Source: Lentzea albida (lineage in GTDB: Bacteria > Actinomycetota > Actinomycetes > Mycobacteriales > Pseudonocardiaceae). From it: a stretch of DNA of 64,000 nt. Where the stretch lies: the NCBI RefSeq assembly GCF_900111005.1, contig NZ_FOFV01000008.1, positions 186,001 through 250,000 on the forward strand, written 5' to 3'. Within the stretch, counting starts at the first letter, position 1, and each line of letters begins with the position of its first letter. The notes beneath the pieces are model-generated. The model searched no databases, was not told the DNA's origin, and was given only the letters and a program-made list of their open reading frames with translations. This document shows, piece by piece, positions 18,827 to 27,342 of the stretch. Made by a program: the position numbers and the translations under genes.

Positions 18827-19675
18827 TCACCCGTCCAGGCGGGCGAGCTCCTCGGCGGTCAACTCCAGGTGGGTGGCCGAGGCCGAATCCTGGATGCTCG
18901 CCGGTCGGGAAGCACCCGGAATGGGGACTACCACTTCCGACTTCGCCAGCATCCACGCCAGGCAGACCTGGTGGGCGCTCACCCCGTGGGCGTCGCCGAC
19001 CTCCTTGAACGGACCGCTCAGCGCGCCCGCCTTGCCGATGCCGCCGAACGGGCTCCACGGCAGGAACGCGATGCCGAGCTTCGCGCACAGCTCCAGCTCG
19101 GGTTCGCTCGACCGGAACAGCGGCGAGAACTGGTTCTGCACCGCCGCGAGCCGCCCGCCGAGGATGTCGTTGGCCTGCACGATCTCGTCCGGGTTGAAGT
19201 TCGAGACGCCGGCGTAGCGGATCTTGCCGTTGTCCAGCAGCTCCTTGAGGGCGCCCACGGACTCCGCGATCGGCGTCTTCGGGTCCGGCCGGTGGAACTG
19301 GTAGAGGAAGATCTGGTCCACGCCGAGCCGCCGCAGCGACCCGTCGACGGCCTTGCGCAGGTACTCGGGCCGTCCGTCGAGCTCCCAGCCGCCGCCCGCG
19401 ACGCGCGTGTGGCCGCCCTTGGTCGCCACGAACACCTCTTCGGAACGGCCGCGCAGCCCCTCCGCGATCAGCTCCTCGTTGTGGCCGAAGTCGCTGTCGT
19501 CGAGCGAGTAGGCGTCGGCGGTGTCGATGAACGTCACGCCCGCGTCCAGGGCGGCGTGGATGGTCTCGATCGCCTGCGCGCGGTCCGGCCTCCCCTGCAC
19601 GGAGATGGGCATGCCGCCCAGGCCGATGGCGCTGACTTCCGTGTCTCCGATACGACGCTTCTGCATGTGTTCCAC
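18827..19675 (-). CDS. aldo/keto reductase
   Basis: 282 aa from GTG 19675; ATG 19666 with AAGGTGGA upstream is an equally good start. TIM-barrel AKR: FIDTADAY holds the catalytic Asp and Tyr, ATKGG the catalytic Lys, and YQFHRPD the His. The NADPH-binding segment is VPIPGASRPASIQ. It reduces aldehydes or ketones in the cytosol; substrate unknown. It is divergent from a LysR regulator that probably controls it, with an inverted repeat in the shared promoter. Confidence 0.92.
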   Translation of the reverse strand: MEHMQKRRIGDTEVSAIGLGGMPISVQGRPDRAQAIETIHAALDAGVTFIDTADAYSLDDSDFGHNEELIAEGLRGRSEEVFVATKGGHTRVAGGGWELDGRPEYLRKAVDGSLRRLGVDQIFLYQFHRPDPKTPIAESVGALKELLDNGKIRYAGVSNFNPDEIVQANDILGGRLAAVQNQFSPLFRSSEPELELCAKLGIAFLPWSPFGGIGKAGALSGPFKEVGDAHGVSAHQVCLAWMLAKSEVVVPIPGASRPASIQDSASATHLELTAEELARLDG

Positions 19676-19692
19676 CTTGGACCCTTCCGATT

Positions 19693-19732
19693 AAGCTGTC
19701 CAACGCAAGGATGTGATCTCATTCAGCAGCTT
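19693..19732. promoter_or_regulatory. inverted repeat in the AKR/LysR divergent promoter region
   Basis: AAGCTG at 19693-19698 and CAGCTT at 19727-19732 form 6-bp arms 28 nt apart in the 66-bp gap between the divergent start codons. LysR-type regulators usually bind such gaps. The arms are short, so this is a weak operator candidate. Confidence 0.35.
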
Positions 19733-19741
19733 GGGTGATGA

Positions 19742-20638
19742 ATGGTGGAACTCAGACAGCTCGAGTACTTCGTGGCCGCGGCCGAGGAGTGCCACTTCAC
19801 CAGGGCCGCCAAACGCCTGCACGTCGCCCAGTCGGGTCTGTCCGCGTCGATCAGGGCGCTGGAGGCCGAGCTCGGCGCGCCGCTCTTCCTGCGGACCACC
19901 CGCCAGGTCGAGCTGACCCAGGCCGGACGGGCGCTGCTGCCCGAGGCGCGCCGGGCGTTGAACAGCGTCGCCTCGGCCAAGGACGCCGTCGCCGCCGTGC
20001 AGGGGCTGGTGCGCGGCACGTTGTCCGTCGGCAGCCTGCAGTGCCTGCACGTGGTCCACCTGCCCGCCGTGCTGGCGCGGTTCCACGAGCTGCACCCCGG
20101 CGTGGAGATCCGGATGCGCCAGGCGGGCAACGCCGAACTGGTCGAGGACGTGCGCGCGGGCCGGCTCGACCTCGCGTTCGTCACGCGGCAGCACCGGATC
20201 GCCGACGACCTGCGGGTGTCCACTTTGGCCAGTGAACCGCTGGTGCTCGCGTGCGCGCCGGGCAGCCCCTTCGCGGCAAGGGAGTCGGTCGCGCTGCAGG
20301 AGCTGGCCGGTCAGCCGTTCGTCGACTTCAACGCCGACTGGGGCACGCGCGACGAGGTCGACCGCACGCTGGCGGCCGCCGGGGTCGAGCGGCACGTCGC
20401 CGTCGAGGTCAACGACGTGCACTCACTTCTCGACTTCGTCGGGTTCGGGCTCGGGGTCGCGTTAGTCCCGCAGTCCTTCACCCTGAAGACCGACCGCGCG
20501 CACTTCGTCGGCCTTCGCGGGGAGGTGCCGGTCGCCGAGACCGCCGTGGTCACCGGGAACACCGTCAGCGCCACCGCGGGCGTTCTGCTCGACCTGGTCC
20601 TGGCGGCCAAGTCCGGCCGCCTCGGTGCTGCCGGTTAG
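19742..20638 (+). CDS. LysR-family transcriptional regulator
   Basis: 298 aa. The N-terminal winged HTH is ELRQLEYFVAAAEECHFTRA and LHVAQSGLSASIRALE. The effector-binding domain, periplasmic-binding-protein-like, spans about residues 90-298 (RGTLSVGSLQCLHVVHLP onward). The divergent neighbour is an aldo/keto reductase, the usual target layout for LysR proteins. The last 177 bp are overlapped on the other strand by the C-terminus of a membrane protein gene, which is unusual. Confidence 0.9.
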   Translation: MVELRQLEYFVAAAEECHFTRAAKRLHVAQSGLSASIRALEAELGAPLFLRTTRQVELTQAGRALLPEARRALNSVASAKDAVAAVQGLVRGTLSVGSLQCLHVVHLPAVLARFHELHPGVEIRMRQAGNAELVEDVRAGRLDLAFVTRQHRIADDLRVSTLASEPLVLACAPGSPFAARESVALQELAGQPFVDFNADWGTRDEVDRTLAAAGVERHVAVEVNDVHSLLDFVGFGLGVALVPQSFTLKTDRAHFVGLRGEVPVAETAVVTGNTVSATAGVLLDLVLAAKSGRLGAAG

Positions 20639-21532
20639 CCGCCACCCGGTCGCGGGCGCGCGGAACTCCGTCTTCTCCAGCACCTCCATCTCGCCGTCCT
20701 GCTCGGCGGGCGGCTGCGGGGACGGGTGGAAGAACCTGCCCACCCTGGCGAACCCCATCTTCGGGTTGCCCAGGTTGACCACTCGGGCGAACGTCGTCTC
20801 CTGGAACGAGATCCCGCCTTCGAAGTTGCCGTTCTCGAGCTGCAGCCTGCCGTGGAACGCACCGCCGGAGAAGAGCGTGACGCTCTGCACGTGGACGTTG
20901 CGCAGGTTCGTGATGCCGTAGAACTGCGCGCGCCGGGCGACGAACCGGTTGACGTGCCTGCCGTCCAGCGAGAAGTACTCCAGGACCGCCCCGGTCAGGT
21001 CGAGGTCGAGGTGGTCGTGCTCCTTGTCGCCCCACGACAGCGTGTCCTTGATCAGCCGCTGCGCGGTCAGCCGGACCTGGTGCTCCAGCCTGATCTCCTG
21101 GTCGACCTCCAGGAAGACCTGGTCGGGGTCCTCCGGCTTGACCTCGTGCGCGGGGTGGCTGAACGGACGGCGCAGGTACGCGCACAGCACGTCGATCACC
21201 GTCTGCCGGTAGCGCGGGGTGGACTTGGCGAGCCACGCCAACGCGTGCATCGCGCCCACCCGCACCTGGTCGGCCTCGTTGCCCAGCAGCTCGACGGAGC
21301 GGGCGAACCGCTCGTCGGCGACCTTCTCGCTCTCCAGGCTGTGCCGGGCCTCCTCGACGCGACGCCGCTTGTCGTTGAGCCACAACGCGTACAGCGCGAT
21401 CACCGCACCGCCCGCGACCCCCGCCGTCTTGACGATCTCGACCGGCGGCGCCTTCACCAGGTACAGCGCCACGCCGGTGACCACCGTCGTCAGGACGGCG
21501 GCGAGCACCGCGACCAGCCAGGGTGCCTTCAC
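20462..21532 (-). CDS. membrane protein with pentapeptide-like C-terminal repeats (paralog 2)
   Basis: 356 aa from GTG 21532 with GGAGGA upstream, 1 bp after the stop of its paralog. Two N-terminal transmembrane helices (about 5-27 and 38-52), then KRRRVEEARHSLESEKVADE, a conserved helical block (QVRVGAMHALAWLAKS), CAYLRRPF, and a C-terminal region of irregular A/N-L-x-x repeats like a pentapeptide beta-helix. The paralog ends near residue 300 of this alignment; the last ~55 residues are antisense to lysR and look non-native, as if a stop codon was lost. Function unknown. Confidence 0.65.
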   Translation of the reverse strand: MKAPWLVAVLAAVLTTVVTGVALYLVKAPPVEIVKTAGVAGGAVIALYALWLNDKRRRVEEARHSLESEKVADERFARSVELLGNEADQVRVGAMHALAWLAKSTPRYRQTVIDVLCAYLRRPFSHPAHEVKPEDPDQVFLEVDQEIRLEHQVRLTAQRLIKDTLSWGDKEHDHLDLDLTGAVLEYFSLDGRHVNRFVARRAQFYGITNLRNVHVQSVTLFSGGAFHGRLQLENGNFEGGISFQETTFARVVNLGNPKMGFARVGRFFHPSPQPPAEQDGEMEVLEKTEFRAPATGWRLTGSTEAAGLGRQDQVEQNARGGADGVPGDHGGLGDRHLPAKADEVRAVGLQGEGLRD

Positions 21533-21533
21533 G

Positions 21534-22406
21534 TCAGTTCCTCCACGCTTCGGGAAGATCGGCTTCCACGGCGAACGTACAGCCGTCCGCCTTCACGTCG
21601 GCCCACTCGGAGTTCGCGAACTTGGTCTCGCCGCCGAACTTCGTCTCCGTGAACACGGCGAGACCGCTCGCCTTGACCCTGCTGAACCACGCCTTGCGGC
21701 GGAAGTCGTTGTGGTGCATGTACAACCGGCCGGTCACCTCGGCGTCGGTGAGGTAGACGTCGCCGTGGACCACCATGTGGTGGAACGCGTTGGACTCGTT
21801 CAGGTGCGCGACCCGCATGATCAGGTCGCCGACCTGCCGGTACGACAGGTCCATGTACTCGAGGTGGGCCTTGGTGAGGTTGAGGTCGTAGCGGACCGGG
21901 TCCTTCTCCTCCAGGCGCGGCAGCAGGTCCTCGATCAGCCGCTGCGAGGTGAGGCGGACCTCCAGCTCGATCTCGCCGGCGTCCTCGTCGTCCGGCTTGC
22001 GCTTGAACGGCCGCCGCAGGTAGGCGCAGAGGATGTCGAGCACGGTCTGGGTGTACTCGACCCTGGACTTGGCGAGGCCGGCCAGCGCGTGCATCGCGCC
22101 CACCCGCACCTGGGCGGTCTCGTGGCCCAGCAGTTCCACGGCGCGCGCGAACCGTTCGTCGGCCACCCTGGAGCGGTCGTGGTCGATGCGCTGGCTCTCG
22201 AGCTCCTGGCGGGCCTCCTCGACCTTGCGGCGCCGGTCGTTCAGCCACAACGCGTACAGCGCGACGATCGCGCCGCCCGCGAGACCGCCCGTCTTGATCG
22301 CCTCGTGCTTCGGCGCGCCGGGGTCGACGAGCAGCAGCGCGCCGCCGACCAGCAGAAACGCGCCGATCGACGCGAGAATGGTCGACAGCAGCAAACTTTT
22401 CCTCAC
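21534..22406 (-). CDS. membrane protein with pentapeptide-like C-terminal repeats (paralog 1)
   Basis: 290 aa. Two N-terminal transmembrane helices (about 5-27 and 38-53) are followed by RRRKVEEARQELESQRIDHD, the block VADERFARAVELLGHETAQV, GAMHALAGLAKS, CAYLRRPF and an irregular beta-helix-like tail. It shares the block order with the next gene, so the pair arose by tandem duplication. Such proteins are widespread in actinobacteria, usually annotated only as pentapeptide-repeat or hypothetical. The helices put the repeat domain in the cytoplasm or at the membrane; no role is established. Confidence 0.7.
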   Translation of the reverse strand: MRKSLLLSTILASIGAFLLVGGALLLVDPGAPKHEAIKTGGLAGGAIVALYALWLNDRRRKVEEARQELESQRIDHDRSRVADERFARAVELLGHETAQVRVGAMHALAGLAKSRVEYTQTVLDILCAYLRRPFKRKPDDEDAGEIELEVRLTSQRLIEDLLPRLEEKDPVRYDLNLTKAHLEYMDLSYRQVGDLIMRVAHLNESNAFHHMVVHGDVYLTDAEVTGRLYMHHNDFRRKAWFSRVKASGLAVFTETKFGGETKFANSEWADVKADGCTFAVEADLPEAWRN

Positions 22407-22477
22407 GAGGTCGGCATTCTGCCAACCACCGGGTGCATGATGGGGTGGAACGGGTCCGAACGCGGTGGGGAGAGCGA

Positions 22478-23293
22478 GTGGAGCGGCCGAACTGGGCGCC
22501 GGGGGACATTGACCTGGAACGGCCGAGCGTCGCGCGCGTGTACGACTACTGGCTCGGCGGTGCCCACAACTTCGCCGCGGACAGGGCGGCGGCGGAGAAG
22601 ACGCTCGAGGCGATGCCGGAGATCCGCACCGTGGTCCTCAACCACCGCGCCTTCCTGCGCCGCGCCGTCCGCTACCTGCTCGACCAGGGCGTCCGGCAGT
22701 TCCTCGACCTCGGCTCCGGCATCCCTACCGTGGGCAACGTGCACGAGATCGCGCAGGCCGCGGACCCCGGGGCGCGGGTCGTCTACGTGGACCTCGACCC
22801 GGTCGCCGTCGCGCACAGCCGTTCGCTTCTGGACACCAACACGCAGGTCAGCGTGCTGCAGGCGGACGTCCGCGACGCGCTGGGCGTGCTGTCGTCCCCC
22901 GAGGTGACCAAGCAGCTCGACTTCGACGAGCCCGTCGGCGTGCTGATGATCGCGCTGCTGCACTTCGTCTCGGACGAGGAGGACCCGTGGGGCATCATCG
23001 GCCGCTACCGCGACCGCCTCGCGCCCGGCAGCTACCTCGCGATCTCCCAGGCGGGCTACGACGAGGACGACGTGGAGTCGTCCGCCTCGGTGCAGGCGCG
23101 CCGGATCTACGACCGGCAGGTCACGCGGTCGACGTTTCGCAACAGGACCGAGATCGGCCGCCTGTTCGACGGCTTCACGCTGGTCGAGCCGGGTGTCGTC
23201 CGGCTGCCGGCCTGGCACCCGGAGTCACCGGCCGACGTCGAGGAGGCGGGGAAGCGCTTCCCGGGCTTCGCCGCGGTAGGCCGGAAGGAGTAG
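22478..23293 (+). CDS. SAM-dependent methyltransferase (DUF574/Methyltransf_19 family)
   Basis: 271 aa from GTG 22478 with GGGGAGAG upstream; the frame is open to 22433. The family signature is PSVARVYDYWLGGAHNFAAD near the N-terminus, then the SAM-binding motif FLDLGSGIPTVGNVHE and acidic loop VVYVDLDPVA. This is an actinobacteria-expanded family whose substrates are mostly unknown. The protein is cytosolic and at normal length. It is divergent from the paralogous membrane protein pair and just upstream of the c-di-GMP gene. Confidence 0.88.
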   Translation: MERPNWAPGDIDLERPSVARVYDYWLGGAHNFAADRAAAEKTLEAMPEIRTVVLNHRAFLRRAVRYLLDQGVRQFLDLGSGIPTVGNVHEIAQAADPGARVVYVDLDPVAVAHSRSLLDTNTQVSVLQADVRDALGVLSSPEVTKQLDFDEPVGVLMIALLHFVSDEEDPWGIIGRYRDRLAPGSYLAISQAGYDEDDVESSASVQARRIYDRQVTRSTFRNRTEIGRLFDGFTLVEPGVVRLPAWHPESPADVEEAGKRFPGFAAVGRKE

Positions 23294-23353
23294 AGGTGAC
23301 TCCGGACCGCTACCGGCCGTATGCTGCGCGTTCGTGGGCTTAAGGCCGAGCAG

Positions 23354-25519
23354 ATGACCGAACGGGTTGACCAGCGAGTGCGTGAGGACCGCTCTCCTTT
23401 GGACCCGGCCGTTTTGGCCGGTGCCGAGGTGTTCGCGCGCAGCTGGGCCACTGCCGTCATCGGGTCGAGCTACGTGCCGATGACCAGGGCCGAGGTCGCG
23501 CAGCACCTGCAGGACCTCACCGAGCTGCTGGTCGCCGCGCTGTTCGCGAAACCGTTCCGCACCGCGCCCGGCCACGAGATCGGCTCGAGGCTGGTCGACG
23601 CGCACTTCACCGGCACCGACACGCTGGGCCGCACCGTCCAGCTGCTCGGCGACGACCTGCTGGCCGACCTGGGCTTCCCGGGCGACGAACGGCTGACCTC
23701 CCGCCTCGCGGCCCTGCAGGGCGCGCTGGCCGCCGGGTACGCCCGTGCGCTGCGCGAACGCACGCTGGCCGAGCAGGAGGCGATCAGGGCGGCCGTGCTG
23801 GACGCCCGCGACCAGGCCGAGTCGATGCTGCGTGCGTCCGAAGCCCGGTTCCGCGCCATGTTCACCGAGGCCGCGATCGGCATCGGCATCGCCGACATCG
23901 ACGGCCGGATCCTCGACGTCAACCAGGCGTTGCAGGACATGCTCGGGTTCAGCGTCGACGAGATGCGCCAGTACAACGTCCGCGACCTCATGCACCCCGA
24001 GGACGCGGGCAGCGTCTGGCGGCTCTACGACCAGCTCATCGCGGGCGAGTGCGACCACTACCGCGCCGAGAAGCGCTTCCACCGGGCCGACGGCGAGCAG
24101 GTGTGGACGCACCTGACGTTGTCGCTGGTCCGCGACGACCACGGCGAGCCGCAGTACCAGGTCGCGATGATCGAGGACGTCACCGACCGGCACCTGCTGC
24201 AGAACCGCCTGCGCTACCAGGCGCTGCACGACCCGCTGACCGGGCTGCCGAACCGGGCGCTGTTCCTCGAACGCCTCGGCCGCGTCTTCAACAACCGCGC
24301 CAAGCACGTTCGGGCCGGCCTCTGCTACCTCGACCTGGACGGCTTCAAGGTCATCAACGACTCGCTCGGCCACGACACGGGCGACCAGCTGCTGGTCGAG
24401 GTCGGTCGCCGGCTCGACCAGTCGGTGTCCGGCGAGGGCAAGCTCGTCGCGCGCATGGGCGGCGACGAGTTCGTGATCCTCGTCGAGGGCTCGTCCGGCG
24501 AGCAGGACATCGTCGAGGTCGCCGACCGGGTGCTGACCGCGCTGGAGGCGCCGATCCGGATAGCGGGCCACGAGCTGTCCGTGTCGGCGTCGATCGGCAT
24601 CGTCGAACGGCAGCTGTCCGGCACGACGTCCGCCGACCTGATGCGCGACGCGGACATCACGCTGTACTGGGCGAAGGCGGACGGCAAGGCGCGCTGGGCG
24701 TTGTACGACCCGGAGCGCAACGCCCGCGAGGTCGCCCGGTTCACGCTCTCCGCGACGATGCCGCGCGCGTTGGAACGCGGCGAGTTCTACGTCGAGTACC
24801 AGCCGCTGGTGCGCCTGGAGGACTCCACCGTCACGGGTGTCGAGGCCTTGGTCCGCTGGCAGCACCCGGAGTTCGGGCGGCTCGCGCCGGACAGGTTCAT
24901 CGAACTGGCCGAGGAGACCGGCCTGATCGTCCCCTTGGGACGGTGGGTGCTGCGCAAGGCCTGCGAGGAGGCCCGGCGCTGGCTCGAGGAGTTCGGCGAC
25001 TCGGCGCCGTTCGTGTCGGTGAACCTCGCCGTGCGGCAGTCCCGCGACCCCGAGCTGGTCCGCGACGTCAAGCAGATCCTCGACGAGTGCTCGCTGCCGC
25101 CGCACCACCTGCAGCTGGAGCTCACCGAGTCGGCGATCATGGGCACCGCCGACGAGCCGCTGGAGGCGCTGCGGGCGTTGTGCGACATGGGTGTCCGCAT
25201 CGCGATCGACGACTTCGGCACGGGTTACTCGAACCTCGCGTACCTCAAGCACCTGCCCGTGCACGAGCTGAAGATCGCCGGCTCGTTCATGGAGGGGCTG
25301 CGCGCCGAGAACGAGGAAGACCCGGTCGACTCGCAGATCGTCGCGACGCTGGTGCAGCTCGCGCACGCCCTGTCGTTGGGCGTCACGGCCGAGGGCGTGG
25401 AGACCCCCGCGCAGGCCGCGCGGCTGCTGCGCCTCGGGTGTGACACGGGCCAGGGCTGGTTCTTCGCGCGGCCGGGACCGCCGGAGAACATCGACAGCCT
25501 GTTGCGTGGTGATCTCTAG
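23354..25519 (+). CDS. PAS-GGDEF-EAL c-di-GMP turnover protein
   Basis: 721 aa from ATG 23354; an upstream in-frame ATG at 23321 is less likely. An N-terminal helical region of about 155 residues precedes a coiled coil (EAIRAAVLDARDQAESM), a PAS domain (about 160-285), a diguanylate cyclase domain with an intact GGDEF in ARMGGDEFVIL, and an EAL phosphodiesterase domain with an intact EAL in GVEALVRWQHP plus the metal-site segment AIDDFGTGYSNL. Both catalytic signatures are present, so it may make and degrade c-di-GMP like the RmdA/RmdB group of streptomycetes. No transmembrane helix. Confidence 0.92.
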   Translation: MTERVDQRVREDRSPLDPAVLAGAEVFARSWATAVIGSSYVPMTRAEVAQHLQDLTELLVAALFAKPFRTAPGHEIGSRLVDAHFTGTDTLGRTVQLLGDDLLADLGFPGDERLTSRLAALQGALAAGYARALRERTLAEQEAIRAAVLDARDQAESMLRASEARFRAMFTEAAIGIGIADIDGRILDVNQALQDMLGFSVDEMRQYNVRDLMHPEDAGSVWRLYDQLIAGECDHYRAEKRFHRADGEQVWTHLTLSLVRDDHGEPQYQVAMIEDVTDRHLLQNRLRYQALHDPLTGLPNRALFLERLGRVFNNRAKHVRAGLCYLDLDGFKVINDSLGHDTGDQLLVEVGRRLDQSVSGEGKLVARMGGDEFVILVEGSSGEQDIVEVADRVLTALEAPIRIAGHELSVSASIGIVERQLSGTTSADLMRDADITLYWAKADGKARWALYDPERNAREVARFTLSATMPRALERGEFYVEYQPLVRLEDSTVTGVEALVRWQHPEFGRLAPDRFIELAEETGLIVPLGRWVLRKACEEARRWLEEFGDSAPFVSVNLAVRQSRDPELVRDVKQILDECSLPPHHLQLELTESAIMGTADEPLEALRALCDMGVRIAIDDFGTGYSNLAYLKHLPVHELKIAGSFMEGLRAENEEDPVDSQIVATLVQLAHALSLGVTAEGVETPAQAARLLRLGCDTGQGWFFARPGPPENIDSLLRGDL

Positions 25520-25539
25520 ACCGGGGCACCCCGGTGGGC

Positions 25540-27342
25540 ATGAAGCCACTGGCGCTCGTCGTGCTCCTGCTGGTCATGTCGGCCCCCATCGCCCGCGCTG
25601 ATGCTCCGGACGTCGTGCCCCTCCCCGCCGACAAGCAGGCGTTCGGCACGGCCAGGTCCGCCGCCAGCCCGGTGTGGTTCACCCTCGGCCACCAGGGGCT
25701 TTCCGGGATCTTCCACCCCGACCTCAGCACTCCCGCGACCCGCGAGACCCGGTTGCTCGTCGACGGCGAGCCCGGCGAGGCCCGCACCGAACCCGCCGAC
25801 GACCGATCGCTGACGTTCCGGCAGCACGTGCGCGGTGACGGCTGGCAGGCCGAGATCACCTACGTCACCGATCCGCAGCGCGCGGCCGTGCTCGCCGAGG
25901 TGGACTTCAAGGCGCAGCGGCCCGTGCGGTTGTCGATCGAGCACGTGCCGATGAAGGGCTCGAGCGAGCTCGTCAGCTCGTTGCCCACGGAACCGGTGCG
26001 CCGCGCGCACGGCACGTTCGCGGTCGGCTTCGGCGACGGCGTCGCCCAGGCGGCGCTGAACCGCGGCTTTCCTGCTGTGGCCAGGGAGTACGCGCAGGGC
26101 TGGCACACGTACCTGGACGGGCTGCGTCGGCCGAAGTCCGCGGACCGGCGCCTCTACGACATGTCCGTCATGGTGCTGGCCGCGACGGAGGACAAGACCC
26201 ATCCCGGTGCGTCGATCGCTTCGCCGAGCTTCCCGTGGGCGTTCGGTTTCGACCGCGAACTGGCGCCGGAGCTCGGCCCGTACGCGCTGGTGTGGCCGCG
26301 CGACCTGTACCACGTCTCCACGGCCATGATCGCCGCCGGAGACGTCGGTTTCGCCCAGCGGGCGCTGGACTTCATGCTGACCGAACAACAACAGCCCGAC
26401 GGTCACCTGCCGCAGAACACGCGGGTCGACGGCACGCCGGTGTGGCTCAAGGTCCAGCTCGACCAGGTCGCGGCGCCGTTGCTGCTCGCCTGGCACCTGG
26501 GCCGCCAGGACAAGTCCACTGTGGACTCACTCCGCCGCTCCGCCGACTACCTGCTGGCGTACCCGAACGCACCGTTCAGCGAGCAGGAGCGCTGGGAGAA
26601 CCAGGACGGCTACTCGCCCGCCACGATCGCCTCGGCCGTCGCCGGGCTCGTGTGCTTCGCGGACCTGTTGCAGCGCAACGGGCAGAACGCCGACAGGTAC
26701 CTCGCGGCCGCCGACTCGTGGCAGCGGCAGGTGGAGGGCTGGACCGCGACGAGGACCGGCCCGTACGAACCCAAGCCGTACTACCTGCGCCTCACCAAGG
26801 ACGGACAGCCCGACGCCGCCACCAAGTACAACCTGGGCGACAACAACCCGACCGACATCGACCAGCGCGCGGTGGTGGACCCGAGCTTCCTCGAACTGGT
26901 CAGGCTCGGCGTGAAGCGCGCCGACGACCCGGTCGTCCGCAACACCGTGCGGGTCGTGGACCAGCAGCTGAAGGAGCAGGGCTACTGGCACCGGTTCACG
27001 CAGGACGGCTACGGCGAGACCGCCGACGGCAGGCCGTGGGGCATCAACTGGCCGACGCCGACTCGCACGTACGGCAGGCTCTGGCCGTTGCTGACCGGCG
27101 AACGCGGTGAGTACGAGCTGCTGGCGGGTGACAGGGCGAGCGCTGCCAAGCGGCTCAGGGAGATCGCCGCGACCGCGAACAGCGGGCTCATGCTGCCCGA
27201 GCAGGTGTGGAACGGCCGCGGCACCGGCGCGGCCACGCCGCTCGCCTGGACGCACGCGCAGTACGTGCGGCTGGCGTGGTCGCTCGACGCGGGCCGTCCC
27301 GTGGAACGACCCGACGTCGTCGCGAACCGTTACGGCTCCTAG
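25540..27342 (+). CDS. secreted glycoside hydrolase family 15 (glucoamylase/glucodextranase-type)
   Basis: 600 aa from ATG 25540; GTG 25534 also possible. The signal peptide is KPLALVVLLLVMSAPIARA. An N-terminal beta-sandwich (about 30-220) is typical of bacterial glucodextranases and glucoamylases, followed by the (alpha/alpha)6 barrel. ALVWPRDLYHVSTAMIAAG marks the family, the general acid Glu is in RWENQDGYSPAT and the general base Glu is in LPEQVWNG. It releases glucose from the non-reducing ends of alpha-glucans outside the cell. It converges with the csxA-like gene, overlapping by 4 bp. Confidence 0.9.
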   Translation: MKPLALVVLLLVMSAPIARADAPDVVPLPADKQAFGTARSAASPVWFTLGHQGLSGIFHPDLSTPATRETRLLVDGEPGEARTEPADDRSLTFRQHVRGDGWQAEITYVTDPQRAAVLAEVDFKAQRPVRLSIEHVPMKGSSELVSSLPTEPVRRAHGTFAVGFGDGVAQAALNRGFPAVAREYAQGWHTYLDGLRRPKSADRRLYDMSVMVLAATEDKTHPGASIASPSFPWAFGFDRELAPELGPYALVWPRDLYHVSTAMIAAGDVGFAQRALDFMLTEQQQPDGHLPQNTRVDGTPVWLKVQLDQVAAPLLLAWHLGRQDKSTVDSLRRSADYLLAYPNAPFSEQERWENQDGYSPATIASAVAGLVCFADLLQRNGQNADRYLAAADSWQRQVEGWTATRTGPYEPKPYYLRLTKDGQPDAATKYNLGDNNPTDIDQRAVVDPSFLELVRLGVKRADDPVVRNTVRVVDQQLKEQGYWHRFTQDGYGETADGRPWGINWPTPTRTYGRLWPLLTGERGEYELLAGDRASAAKRLREIAATANSGLMLPEQVWNGRGTGAATPLAWTHAQYVRLAWSLDAGRPVERPDVVANRYGS

